Positions 33,956-44,503 of a DNA stretch of 64,000 bases are shown piece after piece. Numbering within the stretch: position 1 is the stretch's first letter; the number at the start of each line of letters is the position of its first letter. The DNA is taken from NCBI GenBank assembly GCA_022701365.1, contig JAKUHH010000030.1, positions 791,177 to 855,176 on the forward strand, written 5' to 3'. This DNA comes from Mycocentrospora acerina. Taxonomy: Eukaryota; Ascomycota; Dothideomycetes; Pleosporales. The position numbers were made by a program, and so were the translations under genes. The notes beneath the pieces were generated by a model. That model was not told where the DNA came from. It did not search any database and saw only the letters and a program-made list of their open reading frames with translations.

Positions 33956-35287
33956 TCAGCGACCGGGATTCATTCCTGGCATCAGTTCTGGTTTGTCAAG
34001 AACCATGCCCCTCAGCAGGACCCATTGTCGCAACCCCTCCCAATCCTCGCCCTCCTCGTCACCCCTCTTCCACAGCTCCTTGAAACCCCAGGCACAGGCT
34101 ATTCTGTCCAAAGCGGCGCGCTCGTCTTCCCTGAGGTAGCGATCGAGCAGGGGCACACCGGGTCTCCAGACGACTCGGTCGTGGTGGTCGTTGTGGGTGG
34201 TGAGGGCTACAAAGCCAAGGGTGCCGGTGCACATGACGTAGGTGCTCATGCCGGCAAAGGCGTATATTTTAAAGGTCCAGGGGTCAATGAAGCCGCTGTA
34301 GACGGACAGCTCCTGGGCAATCATGTACAGGGCGAGGGGCATGACGCCGGCAATGATGGAGGGCAGGCCGAGTTTTGTGAGGGTGCGGTGCCGGCGCCAT
34401 GCGGGGGCGCGGTACGTGTGGTCGACTACGTCGAGGGCGAGGGAGATGTCCTTGGAGTCAATGGCGGCGGCCAGGGCCTTGTCGGCGAGGTCGGCGGGGA
34501 TGGCCTGCTTTGCCGACTTTGGCGATGGACGGGCGAATTTGGGAGGCGACGAGTTTTCGATTGGGGTTGGCTTGTTGGCGTAGAGGTACAAGGCCTCGGG
34601 GATGGTGCGCGGGCGGGCGAGCAGGCGCTGGAGGTGGATGTACACGGACAGGACGTTGGGCGAGATGAAGACGTTGGGGTGCCGTATGAGGTCCTCGGCG
34701 AGCCTGGAAAGGTAGGCTGGCGAGGGAAGCTCGTCGAGGCCCAGGGGTCTTGTTCTCGCGGGCTTCTGCGTCGTGTTGGGGGCGTCGTCGCTGCCCAGGC
34801 CGGAGAGGATTGCGCCGGCGGAGCTCTGTTGGATGGGGCTCCTGGTGGGGGGTGGCTGGCGGGAGCGGATGGAGATGGCCTGCTGGGCAACGTCCTCGAG
34901 GCCGTCTAGCGCACGCAGCGTGAGGGCCTCTGGCTCGACCCTGGGCGAGTCGTAGACTGCTCTGATGTGGCGCTCGGCCTCGGCGAGCTTGGTCTTGAGC
35001 GCCGCAATGCGGCTGGACAGCTGCAGGCCGCCATCGTCGTCGATGCCTGGGGCGCGTGTCTTGCGGGCGGCGGTGGTGATGGCTCGCACGGGGACGCGGG
35101 GGAGAGCGGCGGGCTGTCTGCGTAGGGCGGGCGCTCTGAAGGCGGAGGCGGCGGCGGAGGTGGAGGCGGAGGTCGAGGTCGAGGTCGAAATCGAGGCGGC
35201 GGCGGCCAGCAAAGAGCGGCGGGCGGCGGGCGGGCGGCGGATGAAGGCGCACAGCTGGCACACGGGCTGCGACGGGCGGGGCCTCAT
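33956..35287 (-). CDS. Mitochondrial membrane protein, uncharacterised
   Basis: Single-exon frame of 443 aa that I cannot assign to a named family. The N-terminus is Arg/Ala/Ser-rich without acidic residues (CAFIRRPPAARRSLLAAAAS), like a mitochondrial presequence. The middle (about 80-290) is helical and soluble. Two hydrophobic spans lie near residues 305-327 (LPSIIAGVMPLALYMIAQEL) and 340-360 (YAFAGMSTYVMCTGTLGFVA), joined by a short loop. After them comes a conserved-looking tail (LLDRYLREDERAALDRIACA, WGFKELWKRGDEEGEDWEGL). Inner-membrane location is inference. It is head-to-head with the verprolin gene, with 290 bases between starts. A larger open frame on the same strand in another register (34458-35849) is a GC-driven shadow. 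Confidence 0.75.
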   Translation of the reverse strand: MRPRPSQPVCQLCAFIRRPPAARRSLLAAAASISTSTSTSASTSAAASAFRAPALRRQPAALPRVPVRAITTAARKTRAPGIDDDGGLQLSSRIAALKTKLAEAERHIRAVYDSPRVEPEALTLRALDGLEDVAQQAISIRSRQPPPTRSPIQQSSAGAILSGLGSDDAPNTTQKPARTRPLGLDELPSPAYLSRLAEDLIRHPNVFISPNVLSVYIHLQRLLARPRTIPEALYLYANKPTPIENSSPPKFARPSPKSAKQAIPADLADKALAAAIDSKDISLALDVVDHTYRAPAWRRHRTLTKLGLPSIIAGVMPLALYMIAQELSVYSGFIDPWTFKIYAFAGMSTYVMCTGTLGFVALTTHNDHHDRVVWRPGVPLLDRYLREDERAALDRIACAWGFKELWKRGDEEGEDWEGLRQWVLLRGMVLDKPELMPGMNPGR

Positions 35288-35577
35288 GGCGGAGGCTGCA
35301 GGCGTGGGCGGTGGGCGGTGGGCGACTGCACGGCGGCGGGCCTGCGGTGAGTTTCGCTGACGACGGCCTGCGCTGGCGAAAGCTGCGCCAAGCGCTGTTC
35401 GGGCTGTGACGATGGCAGGCCCATGACTGCGGCCCCGACCACGCCTCTGCTATACAACACCTTCGCCGCCGACACGCCTCTGCCCCGACGCCGCCCCGGC
35501 AGCACACGCACGCATACATACACACACCGACACATCGACACACACACACACACCCCGGCTGAGCGAGTGGACACACC

Positions 35578-37217
35578 ATGCCGGGCCCACCACCTCCCCC
35601 TCCGCCCATGCCGCCCATGGGACGCGGTGCTGGAGGGCCGCCGCCGCCGCCCATGCCGGGCATGAAGGCCCCGGGAGGCAAGCCGCCGTCGGGCGCCGGA
35701 CGGGTGCGTCTCTCTCTGTGTGTGGCAGGGCCTGGGCTGGCTGCGCGATGCGCCCCGTCGGCTGTGCTTGCTGCTCGCTCGACGGCCCGCTGCTGACTAC
35801 GCCCTCGACTGCCCACTGCCACTGCCACTGCCACTGCCACGCCCTTCACCGCCCACTGCTCCCCTCACCGCCCACTGCTGACTCTCTCCAGGGCGCCCTG
35901 CTGTCCGACATTGGCAAGGGCGCGCGCCTCAAAAAGGTCACCCAGATCAACGACCGCTCCGCGCCCACCGTCGGCAAGGTCAAGGATGCCGCGCCCGCCA
36001 TCGCCGGCGCCCCGCCCGTCCCTGGCATGGGGAGACCGCCCGCCGTCCCCGGCCTCGCCCCGCCTGGCAACCGCGCGCGCAGCAACAGCGACACGGGCGG
36101 AGACAGCGCGCCCGCCGCCCCGCCGCAGCTCGGCGGCCTGTTCGCCGGCGGCATGCCCAAGCTGCGCAAGGCCGGCGGCGTCCAGACGGGCGCCGTCCAG
36201 GCCAAGTCGCCCTACCTGTCCGACCCCGAGACCTCGCGCGGCTCGCTGCCCACGCCGCCGCGAGGCGCTGCCCCCAAGCCGCCCGGCGCCCCTCCAGCCC
36301 CGCCCGTCCCAGGCGGTCGCCCGCCGCTGAACCCCGTCGCCTCGTCGGCCAGAGACTCGCGCGCCAATTCCATTGCGTCCAGCATAGGCAACAAGCCCAA
36401 GCCCCCGCCGCCCATTGGCAAGAAGCCGCCCATGCCCCCTCCGGCCTCGCGCAAGCCCTCTGCCATGGCGCCTCCGCCTCCTGCAGCCTCGCCAGCGCGA
36501 CCCCCCCCGTTTCCCGGAGGCGCCCCCCCCGCGCCCCCGCCTCTCCCGCCGTCGTCAACGCCCGCCGCGCCCCCTCCTCCGCCTCCGGGCTCCATACCAC
36601 CACCGCCTCCCCCACCGCCGCCAGCTTCAGCTCCGCGAGCGCCTTCACGCTCAACACCCCCTCCACCCCCGTCTGCGCCGCCTACGCCCAGGGCGCAGGA
36701 GGAAGACGACGACGACGAAGACGATTACGATCCCTATCGTTATGACAGCTCTGCGCGACCCCCCGCCGCGCCAGCCCCTCCACCGCCAAAAGCCCCCACC
36801 AACGGCCACACCCCATCTCTCGCAGAACAGGCCGCTCGAAACGCATATGGCCGCGCATCCCCCGCCGCCCCCCCACCACCACCACCGCCTCCCGCATCAG
36901 CCCCGAGTCCACCTCCTCCTTCTCCACCCCCGTCGGCAGCGCTCAGCCGACCAACTTCTCAAACACCGCTGCGCTCCATGCTTGACTCCAGCTCGTACAC
37001 GCTGACAAACGGTGGAACTGGTGGGCGTAGTTCGCCTGCTTCGCATTCTGGAGGAGGCCACTCGCACAGAGGCAAGATCCATCCCATTCACGATCTGAGA
37101 TGGAGATTCCAAGACGAGGGCCAGTTTCCAGGCCCAAGAGAGTTTTCAAACGGGCCAAAACGGTATCGCGCGGGTCGAGGAAGCAGTGTGCCGCTAGATT
37201 TGAGCGCCTATGATTGA
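35578..37217 (+). CDS. vrp1: Verprolin/WIP-family actin regulator with WH2 domain
   Basis: Actin-binding scaffold that partners WASP/Las17 in Arp2/3-driven actin assembly at endocytic patches and hyphal tips. Exon 1 (35578-35703) and exon 2 (35892-37217) join through a 188-base intron (GTGCGT..CTCCAG) in phase 0; 483 aa. The start MPGPPPPPPPMPPMGRG is followed by the WH2 motif, split exactly by the intron: R|GALLSDIGKGARLKKVTQIN (about 42-61). Most of the protein is proline-rich with SH3- and profilin-type PPPPP runs, an acidic EEDDDDEDDYDPYRY segment and, at the C-terminus, HDLRWRFQDEGQFPGPREF, which resembles the WASP-binding motif of WIP proteins. The length is shorter than yeast Vrp1 (817) but typical for filamentous fungi. 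Confidence 0.9.
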
Positions 37218-37266
37218 GACGTGGAAGCAGAGAAGAGGAGAGGAGGGGAGAGAGGGAGAAGGGGAG

Positions 37267-37320
37267 GATGAGATGAGAGGATGCGATGAGATGAGAGGAT
37301 GCGATGAGATGAGAGGAGAG
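37267..37320. repeat. 18-base minisatellite, three copies
   Basis: Unit GATGAGATGAGAGGATGC occurs at 37267, 37285 and, with its last bases changed, at 37303. It lies inside a longer GA-rich tract just after the verprolin stop. Confidence 0.88.
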
Positions 37321-37553
37321 GATAAGATGAGGAGAGAAGGAAAGAAGTAAAGAGGGAAAGAAGGAAACAAGGATAGAAGGAGAGAAGAAGAAAATCGGAA
37401 TTTGTTTTGGATCGAGCATGTTTTAGATTAGCCACGGCGTTGCAAGTACTGAGCTTGGAGGAGTTGGAATTGCATTGGGATGGTGTGGGGCTAGAGAAGA
37501 GGCAGAGTTTTGCTTCAGACAAGCTGCAAAGATGAATGATATATCTACAAGTT

Positions 37554-37688
37554 TGTTCAATCACTCTAGCTTTTGATGAGCAGATGAATGGCGTGGAAAT
37601 AGTCTTGAATATTCTGAACTTGTTCTGAAGTTGTTCAATCACTCTAGCTCTTGATGGGCAGATGAATCGTGTGGAAATAGTCTTGAAT
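37554..37688. repeat. 57-base direct repeat, 78-base period
   Basis: Copy one starts at 37554 (TGTTCAATCACTCTAGCTTT) and copy two at 37632 (TGTTCAATCACTCTAGCTCT). About 53 of 57 positions agree; three of the four differences are transitions. The 21 bases between copies are unrelated. This is a local non-coding duplication. Confidence 0.88.
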
Positions 37689-38114
37689 TTGTTGAAATCA
37701 CCCCAAACCTGTCTGCTCACAACTCTGGTGATATATAGGAGCTTGACAATCACCTAGAACATATTCAAAGTAGACCAGCAGCAGTCTACTCAAATCGCTG
37801 ATTCTCAAGTTGACAAAAAATCTCAAGAGCCAAATCTTTGTACCATACAAATAGTTACTCAGATACGTACATGGTCAAATACAAATCGAAAGCAAAGAAG
37901 AAAAGCTGCTACCACATTTCAAGCGTGACGTTCGTAATGGTCCTTCTCCTTCCTTCCTTCCCCCACCACGCCACCCCACCAAACAACCTCAAGCTTCACT
38001 CCCAACAACACAACAAACATACAACACCACCACCACCCTCACCCTCATATTAATAATAATAATAACAAAACAAACCCCCTTCCCACTCACAACAAAAACA
38101 GCAACAACCAAAAA

Positions 38115-38561
38115 ATGTCCTCCACCGCCCTCCCCATCTCCACCCCCCGCTTCGCCGCTGCCCTCCCCTCCCTCCCCATATCCGCTCTCTACGCCAAGCA
38201 CGCCGAACTCTCAAACGCCGCCGCCCACCTGGCCGCCAGCAACAAAGAACTAGAGGACTATGCAAGGGACAACGACGACACGGAGTGCTATGAGGCGGTT
38301 GTGGAGAATCGCGAGGTGATGGGTAGGTTTGCGGAGAGGATGGAAGTTATTAAGAGGGAGGTTGAGGGGAGGGGGTTGTTGTGGATGCCCGAGGGAGTGG
38401 GGGAGGTGAGGAGGGATGAGGGGGAAGGGGGGAGTGGCGTTGTTGCTGTAGCTGGAAGTAATTCGAGGGATGGTGGTGACGAAGCTGGGAGACCGAGTGC
38501 AAATACAAGCGGGGAGCTGAGCACCAACGGACAGGAAGGGGAGGATGGCGTCTTTCTCTAA
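38115..38561 (+). CDS. Small helical protein, Tma17/Adc17-like candidate
   Basis: Single-exon frame of 148 aa. Residues 15-92 form two amphipathic helices: LPSLPISALYAKHAELSNAA, HLAASNKELEDYARDNDDTE, then YEAVVENREVMGRFAERMEV and IKREVEGRG. The pattern SNxEL...AVxENxxVxxRxxERMxxxKxEVEGRG resembles the fungal Tma17/Adc17 proteasome-base assembly chaperones (Rpt6 partner). The C-terminal 55 residues are Gly/Ser/Glu-rich and probably disordered. The ATG follows an A-rich leader (CAAAAAATG). Assignment rests on remembered pattern only and could be wrong. Confidence 0.6.
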   Translation: MSSTALPISTPRFAAALPSLPISALYAKHAELSNAAAHLAASNKELEDYARDNDDTECYEAVVENREVMGRFAERMEVIKREVEGRGLLWMPEGVGEVRRDEGEGGSGVVAVAGSNSRDGGDEAGRPSANTSGELSTNGQEGEDGVFL

Positions 38562-39510
38562 ATCATGGGGATTTCACTGCGCGAGACCTGCCGTATTGGC
38601 CATGTGAATATCGTGTCTGCGACAAGAGTTGTGTTGAGGAAGAAAATGCACGAAGCTAGGTTTTTTTGGGGTGACGACAATGGTGAGTTCTAATGACACT
38701 TGTAGTAGCACGTCCAAGCTGATGGAAAAGTAGTTTTCCAAACCAAACACGTCAACACGCCAAATGTAGCAGCGATGAAATGAGTAGACATGCATGAGAA
38801 TAAAGTAGTCACCATGTGCTACTCAACAATACCAAAAAAAGGGCATCAACCCAACGACATAAGTTGGGTTAAAACGTCGGATAACCTCTTTTTCTGCATG
38901 GACGAATAAATAGATAGGACCACATAGAAACACACACACACTCTCTCTCTCCATCTCTATTACCACATACATGAAAGAGGAACCACGTGTGAGAACATGA
39001 GAAATTAAAGGGTGTTGAATTTTCTTCTTCTTCTTCTTCTTCTTCTTCTTCTTCTTCTTCTTCTTCTTCTTCTTCTTCTTCTCCCCTCCCTTCTAACACC
39101 CAAGTCTCAACCTAAGCATCACTCATTGCACGTGTACAAACCCTCACACGCATGTAATAATCTACTCCAACAACAGTAAAATACTCTTCAGCTCTTCATA
39201 GATAGGTGTGTGTGTATATATGTATGTGTACGTGTGGAATCGTGTATTTTATCTTCCCCCCAATGCTTTTTTTTTCATCATGCACCGTTCGTCTATTCAT
39301 CGCAGCGTCGCTCAGAGTCGTTTCTTTTTGCATGCATGTATACACGGCCAACACCTTCCACACCCCCCCCAACCAACCTGCAAATGCTATGCATACAATA
39401 CTCTCAAGATAATGTGCATATCATACTATCAAGACAATATACATACCTTTTATCAACATGGTATACACATCTCATATCAAGATAATATACATACAATACT
39501 ATCGAGATAT
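38562..39510. other. Convergent intergenic region rich in simple repeats
   Basis: About 950 bases between the Tma17-like stop (+) and the NAA15 stop (-). It holds an AACCCAAC..GTTGGGTT hairpin (about 38848-38872), CA/CT runs (about 38930-38952), a long TTC tract and short repeated CAAGATAATATACATA-like words (39400-39500). No gene was seen. Confidence 0.5.
39022..39082. repeat. (TTC)n microsatellite, about 20 units
   Basis: Uninterrupted TTC/CTT triplets over about 60 bases, followed by CTCCCCTCCC. On the minus strand this reads as a poly-Glu frame, which is an artefact of the repeat and not a gene. The homopurine-homopyrimidine tract could form triplex DNA. Confidence 0.95.
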
Positions 39511-42160
39511 TCACTTCTTAAACACTGTAGCCTCGGTCCATCGCTCCCCTGCTTTCGCCCTGTATTCGTCCTTGACGCTATCCTCGCTCTTCCACTCACC
39601 CAACAAGTCCAACCCTGCCTGTGCCTGCTCAATCGTAATCTCGGGCAAATCCAGTGTTTGCTTCAGGTCTTTTTCGTTCTGGCTCTTGCTACTGTTGTCG
39701 AGGATATAGCGGACAGTGTACGCGGAATGCAGATGCGGCACGCTCTGAGAGTGCTTCTGGAGGAACTCGTCGTTGAATGTCTTGAGGTCTGCGTCTGCTG
39801 CAGGCGTGGTGAATGTGGCTTTGATGACCTCCGATGCCTGCGGTGGCAGATCGGAAACAGATTTGACTAAGCTTATTAGCCCAGATCGTCATGGAATCAT
39901 ACATTCATCACTCACCGGCTTGACGGAAGCGCACACTTTGCTCGTGCAGCTTCGGGTCCTCGGGGTCAATCTCTCGTGCCGCTTGCAGGCACTTTAGTGC
40001 AAGGAGGTACTTCTCTGCAAAATTTAACATTAGCAAAAACCAAATAACCGGACAATAACGTACTCTTCCTCAGGTAAACTTCAAAGCCCACGTTCTGAGC
40101 ATCAATGTTCTTCGGCGCCAGCTCGAGCATGGGCTGCAGGAACCTCAAAGTAGCCTCCAATGGATCCTTGGTCTGAAGTAACTTCTCGCCGTTTGGATCA
40201 GTGTCTTCTTTCTTCGTCTCTCCATCATCGCCCTTGGCAGTCGCTTTCGCCGCCGCAGCAGCCTTCTTCTCTGCTTCGGCCTTTTCAGCCTTCTCCTTCT
40301 CCTTCTTTGCTTTCTTCTCAGCCTTCTTTCGTTCTGTGGGGTCGAGTTTGTCGAGGCCGGCCTGAGTCGGGTTCGAGAGGCTGGGATCGTCCGCTAGCCT
40401 AAGGTAGAGTTTCACGGCTTGAGTGGCTGCCCTTGTGAAGAATGGATGGCTGCGTAGCTGGTCTTCCCATCGAACCATGTCAATGTATGCGCGAATCTGC
40501 CCCTTCCGTATCGAGAAGCTGTGGAAGTCGAACTGATCCTCGTACCATACGTCGAAAATATCAGCTATCGCGGTGAAGCGCTTAAGGGCCAGGCCAAGCT
40601 TCTGCTGTCGCAGATATGCCTCGCCATCCTCCAATAGGTACCACATGCACTGCATCTCGTGAAGATCCCCAAGAGGCCCGCCTACTGTCTCGTTGCGAGT
40701 GAACTTGCTCATGGTGTTCAGGGCCTTCTCGTTTTCGTTGTTGCGTAGCTGGTATTTGGCGCACTTGGTATTGATGTAGCGATCCCCCTTTTCGAGCTCC
40801 CGCGCAAAGTCGATCGTCTCCGCAGCTTTTTGAACATCGCCAGTGTGCTTGTATATCCGAGCCTTGGTCTGGTGGTAGTCTACGGATTTCGGGTCGATTT
40901 CGATCAACTCGTCAATGTACTTCATCGCTTTCTCGAGGTCTCGGCTTCGAACAAAGTTGTAGTGTTGTGCAAGGAAGTACAACACGGATTGCTGGAAGCG
41001 GTCTGTACTGGTTCCGTTCGATTCTCCTTCCGCTGAACCGTTGGTCTTGATATCAGCAGCATATCCAAGCACAAGCTCTTCGATGATGGCCTTCTTTTCA
41101 GAGTTGCTGTACAATGATTTGATGTTGGGGAAGGTCGACGGTACCCCCTTGTTCAACTTTCCTCGCAGGTATTGATCCGCCGCAGTCTTGAAAGCCTCTC
41201 CCTGCAGGAATTCCAATGGTATCCGTCGGGCAGCGTCGTTGCGCGGGTTCTTGCTGGCATACGACTCATACAGTTCTTTTAGCTTCTCAATGTCGGAATC
41301 GTTAGACTGACTCAGGCCAAGCGTCTTTTCCAATCCATCAAAGTATGCGCGGTACTCGCTGTTCCTGTCGAGAAGTGTCCGGTACGCGGCCTCCGCCTCC
41401 TCGTTCCGCCCAAGCTTAAGCAGGTACTTGGCCCTCAATTCCAGCGCAGAGCCACGATCCAAGGTGATTTTCAGGATCTCATCCAGATGCTTCAATGCTC
41501 TTTCTGTGTCTCCAGACTCGGCTATGATTGTGTTCTTATACAGCGTGGCTTCCGAGTGTTCGAGATCGGTCCTGGGAGGCGTTTGCTTGAGCGTGCCTTC
41601 GTACTTGGCCAAAGTGCTTTCTGCCTCGGACAGATTGCCGGCAAGGTGGTGTGCGACAGCCAACGCAGTCCAGTTCTGCCTTAACTGGGGTCGGTCCAAC
41701 ACCATCTTCTTCCTGCTTTCAATGTATCCCTCGTAGTCGCGAATCTGGCATTGGAGGAGGGCAAGATCGCGAAGAATGTTTGCCGAATTAGGCTCTATCC
41801 GCAGCGCAAACTTGTATGCCTTGATCGCCTCCTCGTAGTTCTTGACCGAGCGCCATAGCAGACCGTAGACGTGCCAGCAGATGTGCGACTTCATGTCGTT
41901 CTTGAGAGCAAGCTTGCAGAGCGCGAAGGCCTCCTCGCCTTGTCCTTGCGAGTTGAGAATGAGAGCTTTCATCGCTTGTGTATCGCCATGGTTGGGTTGC
42001 TTGCGCAGAATTTGTTCCGCAGCCTTGATACCTATCGGAGTCAGTATGCGATTGATATGCAATCACGCGTAGACGCACCTTTCTTGTATTGTTTGCCCTC
42101 ATAGTACTTCACGACAGAGCGAAAGAGCGTTTGCTCTTTGCTGGGCAATGGCTGAGGCAT
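39511..42160 (-). CDS. nat1: NatA N-terminal acetyltransferase auxiliary subunit (NAA15/Nat1)
   Basis: Ribosome-anchoring TPR scaffold of the NatA complex, which acetylates Ser/Ala/Thr/Gly N-termini with the Naa10 catalytic subunit. Exons 42160-42079, 42031-40064, 40014-39916 and 39866-39511 give 834 aa, the usual size. The start MPQPLPSKEQTLFRSVVKYY and next residues EGKQYKKGIKAAEQIL match the family. TPR arrays run through the protein (for example HVYGLLWRSVKNYEEAIKAY, LAVAHHLAGNLSEAESTLAK). The block FHSFSIRKGQIRAYIDMVRW is highly characteristic of NAA15. A Lys/Glu/Ala-rich coiled segment (about 595-640) is typical too. Introns are about 46-49 bases. Confidence 0.95.
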
Positions 42161-42607
42161 GACGGCGACTGTGCGGTGGTGTAAACGTGGAGAGTTGGGA
42201 TGGTTCCGCGCACAAACAACTTTTGGTCGGAATCAGCGAACTGGTTCCGGGAGCCCGCAACGGAGCTGGTGCGATGGGTTGGATGAGTGGCGGAGAGATA
42301 TCAAGGAAACCAGAATATCATTGCAACATACAAGAATCACAGAAATACGCGGGAACGGCGGGCGGGTAGTTTAAGAGCTACACGACGTCGCAAATGTGGG
42401 GAGCTTTCGAATTCGATGTCGGCGGGACACATTTAGCGCAGGGCACGTGCCCTGGACTTCACCCCTCACGATTATTCGAGTAGACGGTTGAACTGCTCGA
42501 TATATCTAACAGTCTGTTTCGCCATACTTGGAAGTAAGACAAGCAACTTCTCAAACTAGTCTTCAACTCCATCCCTCTACACCCACTTTCTTGCACAAAC
42601 AAATCAA
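42161..42607. other. Intergenic, NAA15 promoter side
   Basis: About 450 bases between the NAA15 start (-) and the glycosylase stop (-). It includes the NAA15 leader and promoter and the glycosylase 3' UTR. No gene was seen. Confidence 0.5.
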
Positions 42608-44007
42608 TCACTTTGCAAGCCTGCCTGATCTTCGTTTCCCACTCATGTCCTCACTCTTGACTTCTGATGTTTCTACCTTCTCCTTCTTACCCTTCTTGGC
42701 TGTCCCAGTCACAGACGCCCTCTGCTTCTTGGGCAATGGCAGGCTGTCTTCTTCATTTTCATCTTCGGCTTCCATTTTAACCTTTTCATCAGCCTTTCTC
42801 CCTCGCTTCGGTTTCACAGGCACCTTGACTTCCATCTCGCTGTTGTCTTCTTCATCGTCCTTCATAGCCTGGGCCTTTCGCTTTCCACCTCGCTTCGGCT
42901 TGGCTTCCTCCTCCCCATCCTCGGCGGCTTCAGACACGTCTCCAGCAACAGCAGCCGTCTTCTTCTGCACACTTGGTACAATTGCTGACGTCCGTCCGCC
43001 GACCTTGAGGAACGTGATCTTCTCACCCGTTGGTAGCTTTTGGGCGTCCTTCTTTCCTTTTCCCCATCGATGCTTCATCAACCAATTTTCTGGAAATCGA
43101 TCTGTATCTGCAAGGACCTCAACAGCCGTGTCGCAGACGTACATCATCGCTTTGTGGAGTCGTCCAATTTGTTCGTCACTAAACGTATTGCTGTACTGTT
43201 CTGGGTGAAGACGTGCCTGGTACATAATCTCATCTCTGCTTACATTAGTGTGTGTAGGATCTAACTTCGCAATCCAACTTACCCGACCCAATTCCCGATA
43301 CCGGAAATGTTGGCTTGATCGAGCAGCAAAGCCTTGACTGGCACTTTTTTGCTCCTCAGCTTCTTTCCCAACCATTCTACGGTCAGTATCTCCTTATCTA
43401 GTATTGGATCCGGTCCATTCTCCTTCAACGGCGATGTGTTCCTCATCTGGTCAGCATCCGCGTCTACCAACCTGACCCTAGCCAATCTCCTTGCATCTAT
43501 AAACGCGACTTCGCACTTGGGCTCCTCTTTCAATTGGAACATAAACTTCCAGAATCGCGGTGGCCATTCCGCTTGCTCAGGCTTGACGGGTCGGTAATAT
43601 GAGCTCTCGTCATTGCTGAACTTCATCCAGCCGGACATGCCAAAGTGCATCAGTGGGTGCGGTGCAGACTCCATCACAAGCCAAAAGTATTTCCCTTGTT
43701 GGCGAGCATCGACGATTTTCTTGCCTGTCAAGGCTTCTTGTATGGCAGTTGCCGAGGTTCCAACCTTGCCAAAAATTATCTGTGTGATGATTTAGAACCG
43801 TTTGATAGAGCGTGAACCTCTTAATCCTCCATATGCACTGTGATTTAATCCAACGTACATCGTCTTCTTGCGCTTTGACGGTTTCTATCGTCTTGCCAAC
43901 AGCATGCTTCTTCAGATAGTGCACAATGCGCGATACTTCAGCGATCTAAATTGTGTAAACCACGGCGCCATCAAGTAACACTTGAAGTGCGTCCCTACCT
44001 CAGGCAT
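42608..44007 (-). CDS. Fpg/MutM-type DNA glycosylase (zincless, plant/fungal type)
   Basis: Base-excision repair glycosylase/AP lyase for oxidised purines or ring-opened bases. Exons 44007-43999, 43945-43859, 43779-43283 and 43235-42608 give 406 aa. Exon 1 is only 9 bases and encodes Met-Pro-Glu, including the catalytic N-terminal Pro and the Glu. Exon 2 continues IAEVSRIVHYLKKHAVGKTI. Later blocks are RQQGKYFWLVMES (beta-turn Lys), PHPLMHFGMSGWMKF and ANISGIGNWVGDEIMYQARL (H2TH). There is no C-terminal zinc finger; instead WGKGKKDAQKLPTGEKITFL, as in plant FPG. A 150-residue Lys/Glu tail with PKRGRKADEK and KKQRASVTGTAKKGKKE probably aids nuclear import and DNA binding. Confidence 0.9.
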
Positions 44008-44503
44008 AATTTTTCGATTATGCTCGTCCTTTATTTGTGGAGTGATTCTTGGAAGGGAAATGTACCGATCTAGAGAAACAAATCGAGAGACGCAACACAC
44101 ACAGATGTTGCAGTTGAAGGGGGTGGCTTTATAAGTTTCGTGAGTCGAAGGTCGACGCGTCGAGACGCGACTTGTCCGCGTGACGACGTCATAGACTCAG
44201 TAAGCCCCGAAGCCTCCGCTTCTACCTTACCACGACCTTCGGAGAATTCGTATTTTACAATAAGGTCTTACTATTACCATCAGTTCTAGTCGGGAATCAA
44301 CGTTGCTTAAACTCATTCGGATGGACCTACCTTTCTGGGACGCCCCGCAACAGCGTTACGGGCGCGATGCGAAGTCGGAACATGCAGCATGATAAGATGG
44401 TTGGTCTGCAAATACGTAATCCCGCACTTTACAATGGCAGTATTTATGTGCGAGACCCCTCTTCTGCTCCGCTCGGGTCTTTGTAGTTTCAAGTAAATTC
44501 GAT
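44008..44503. promoter_or_regulatory. Divergent spacer between glycosylase and ureohydrolase genes
   Basis: About 500 bases between two divergent starts. A GTCGACGCGTCGAGACGCGAC palindromic cluster lies near 44152-44171 on the glycosylase side and includes ACGCGT, a core known in fungi as an MBF/Swi6-type cell-cycle box. The regulatory meaning is inference. Confidence 0.4.

Larger units (their letters stand above)
37218..38114. other. Intergenic with tandem repeats
   Basis: About 900 bases downstream of verprolin. It holds a purine-rich 3' flank with an 18-base minisatellite (37267-37320), a 57-base direct repeat (37554-37688) and a C/A-rich leader before the next ATG at 38115. No gene was recognised. 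Confidence 0.5.

Noticed and set aside
34458..35849. A 463-codon open frame on the minus strand overlapping the mitochondrial protein and verprolin genes
   Set aside because: Its composition is Arg/Pro/Ala/His-rich, as expected for an off-frame reading of GC-rich DNA. The overlapping frames with domain logic (mitochondrial protein, verprolin) explain the same DNA.
35980..36666. Long minus-strand frames opposite the verprolin exon
   Set aside because: They are the antisense of proline codons (Gly/Arg/Trp-rich), have no family likeness and are fully explained by the verprolin coding sequence.
38869..39099. Minus-strand frame with a poly-Glu run
   Set aside because: It is produced by the (TTC)n microsatellite; no coding context.
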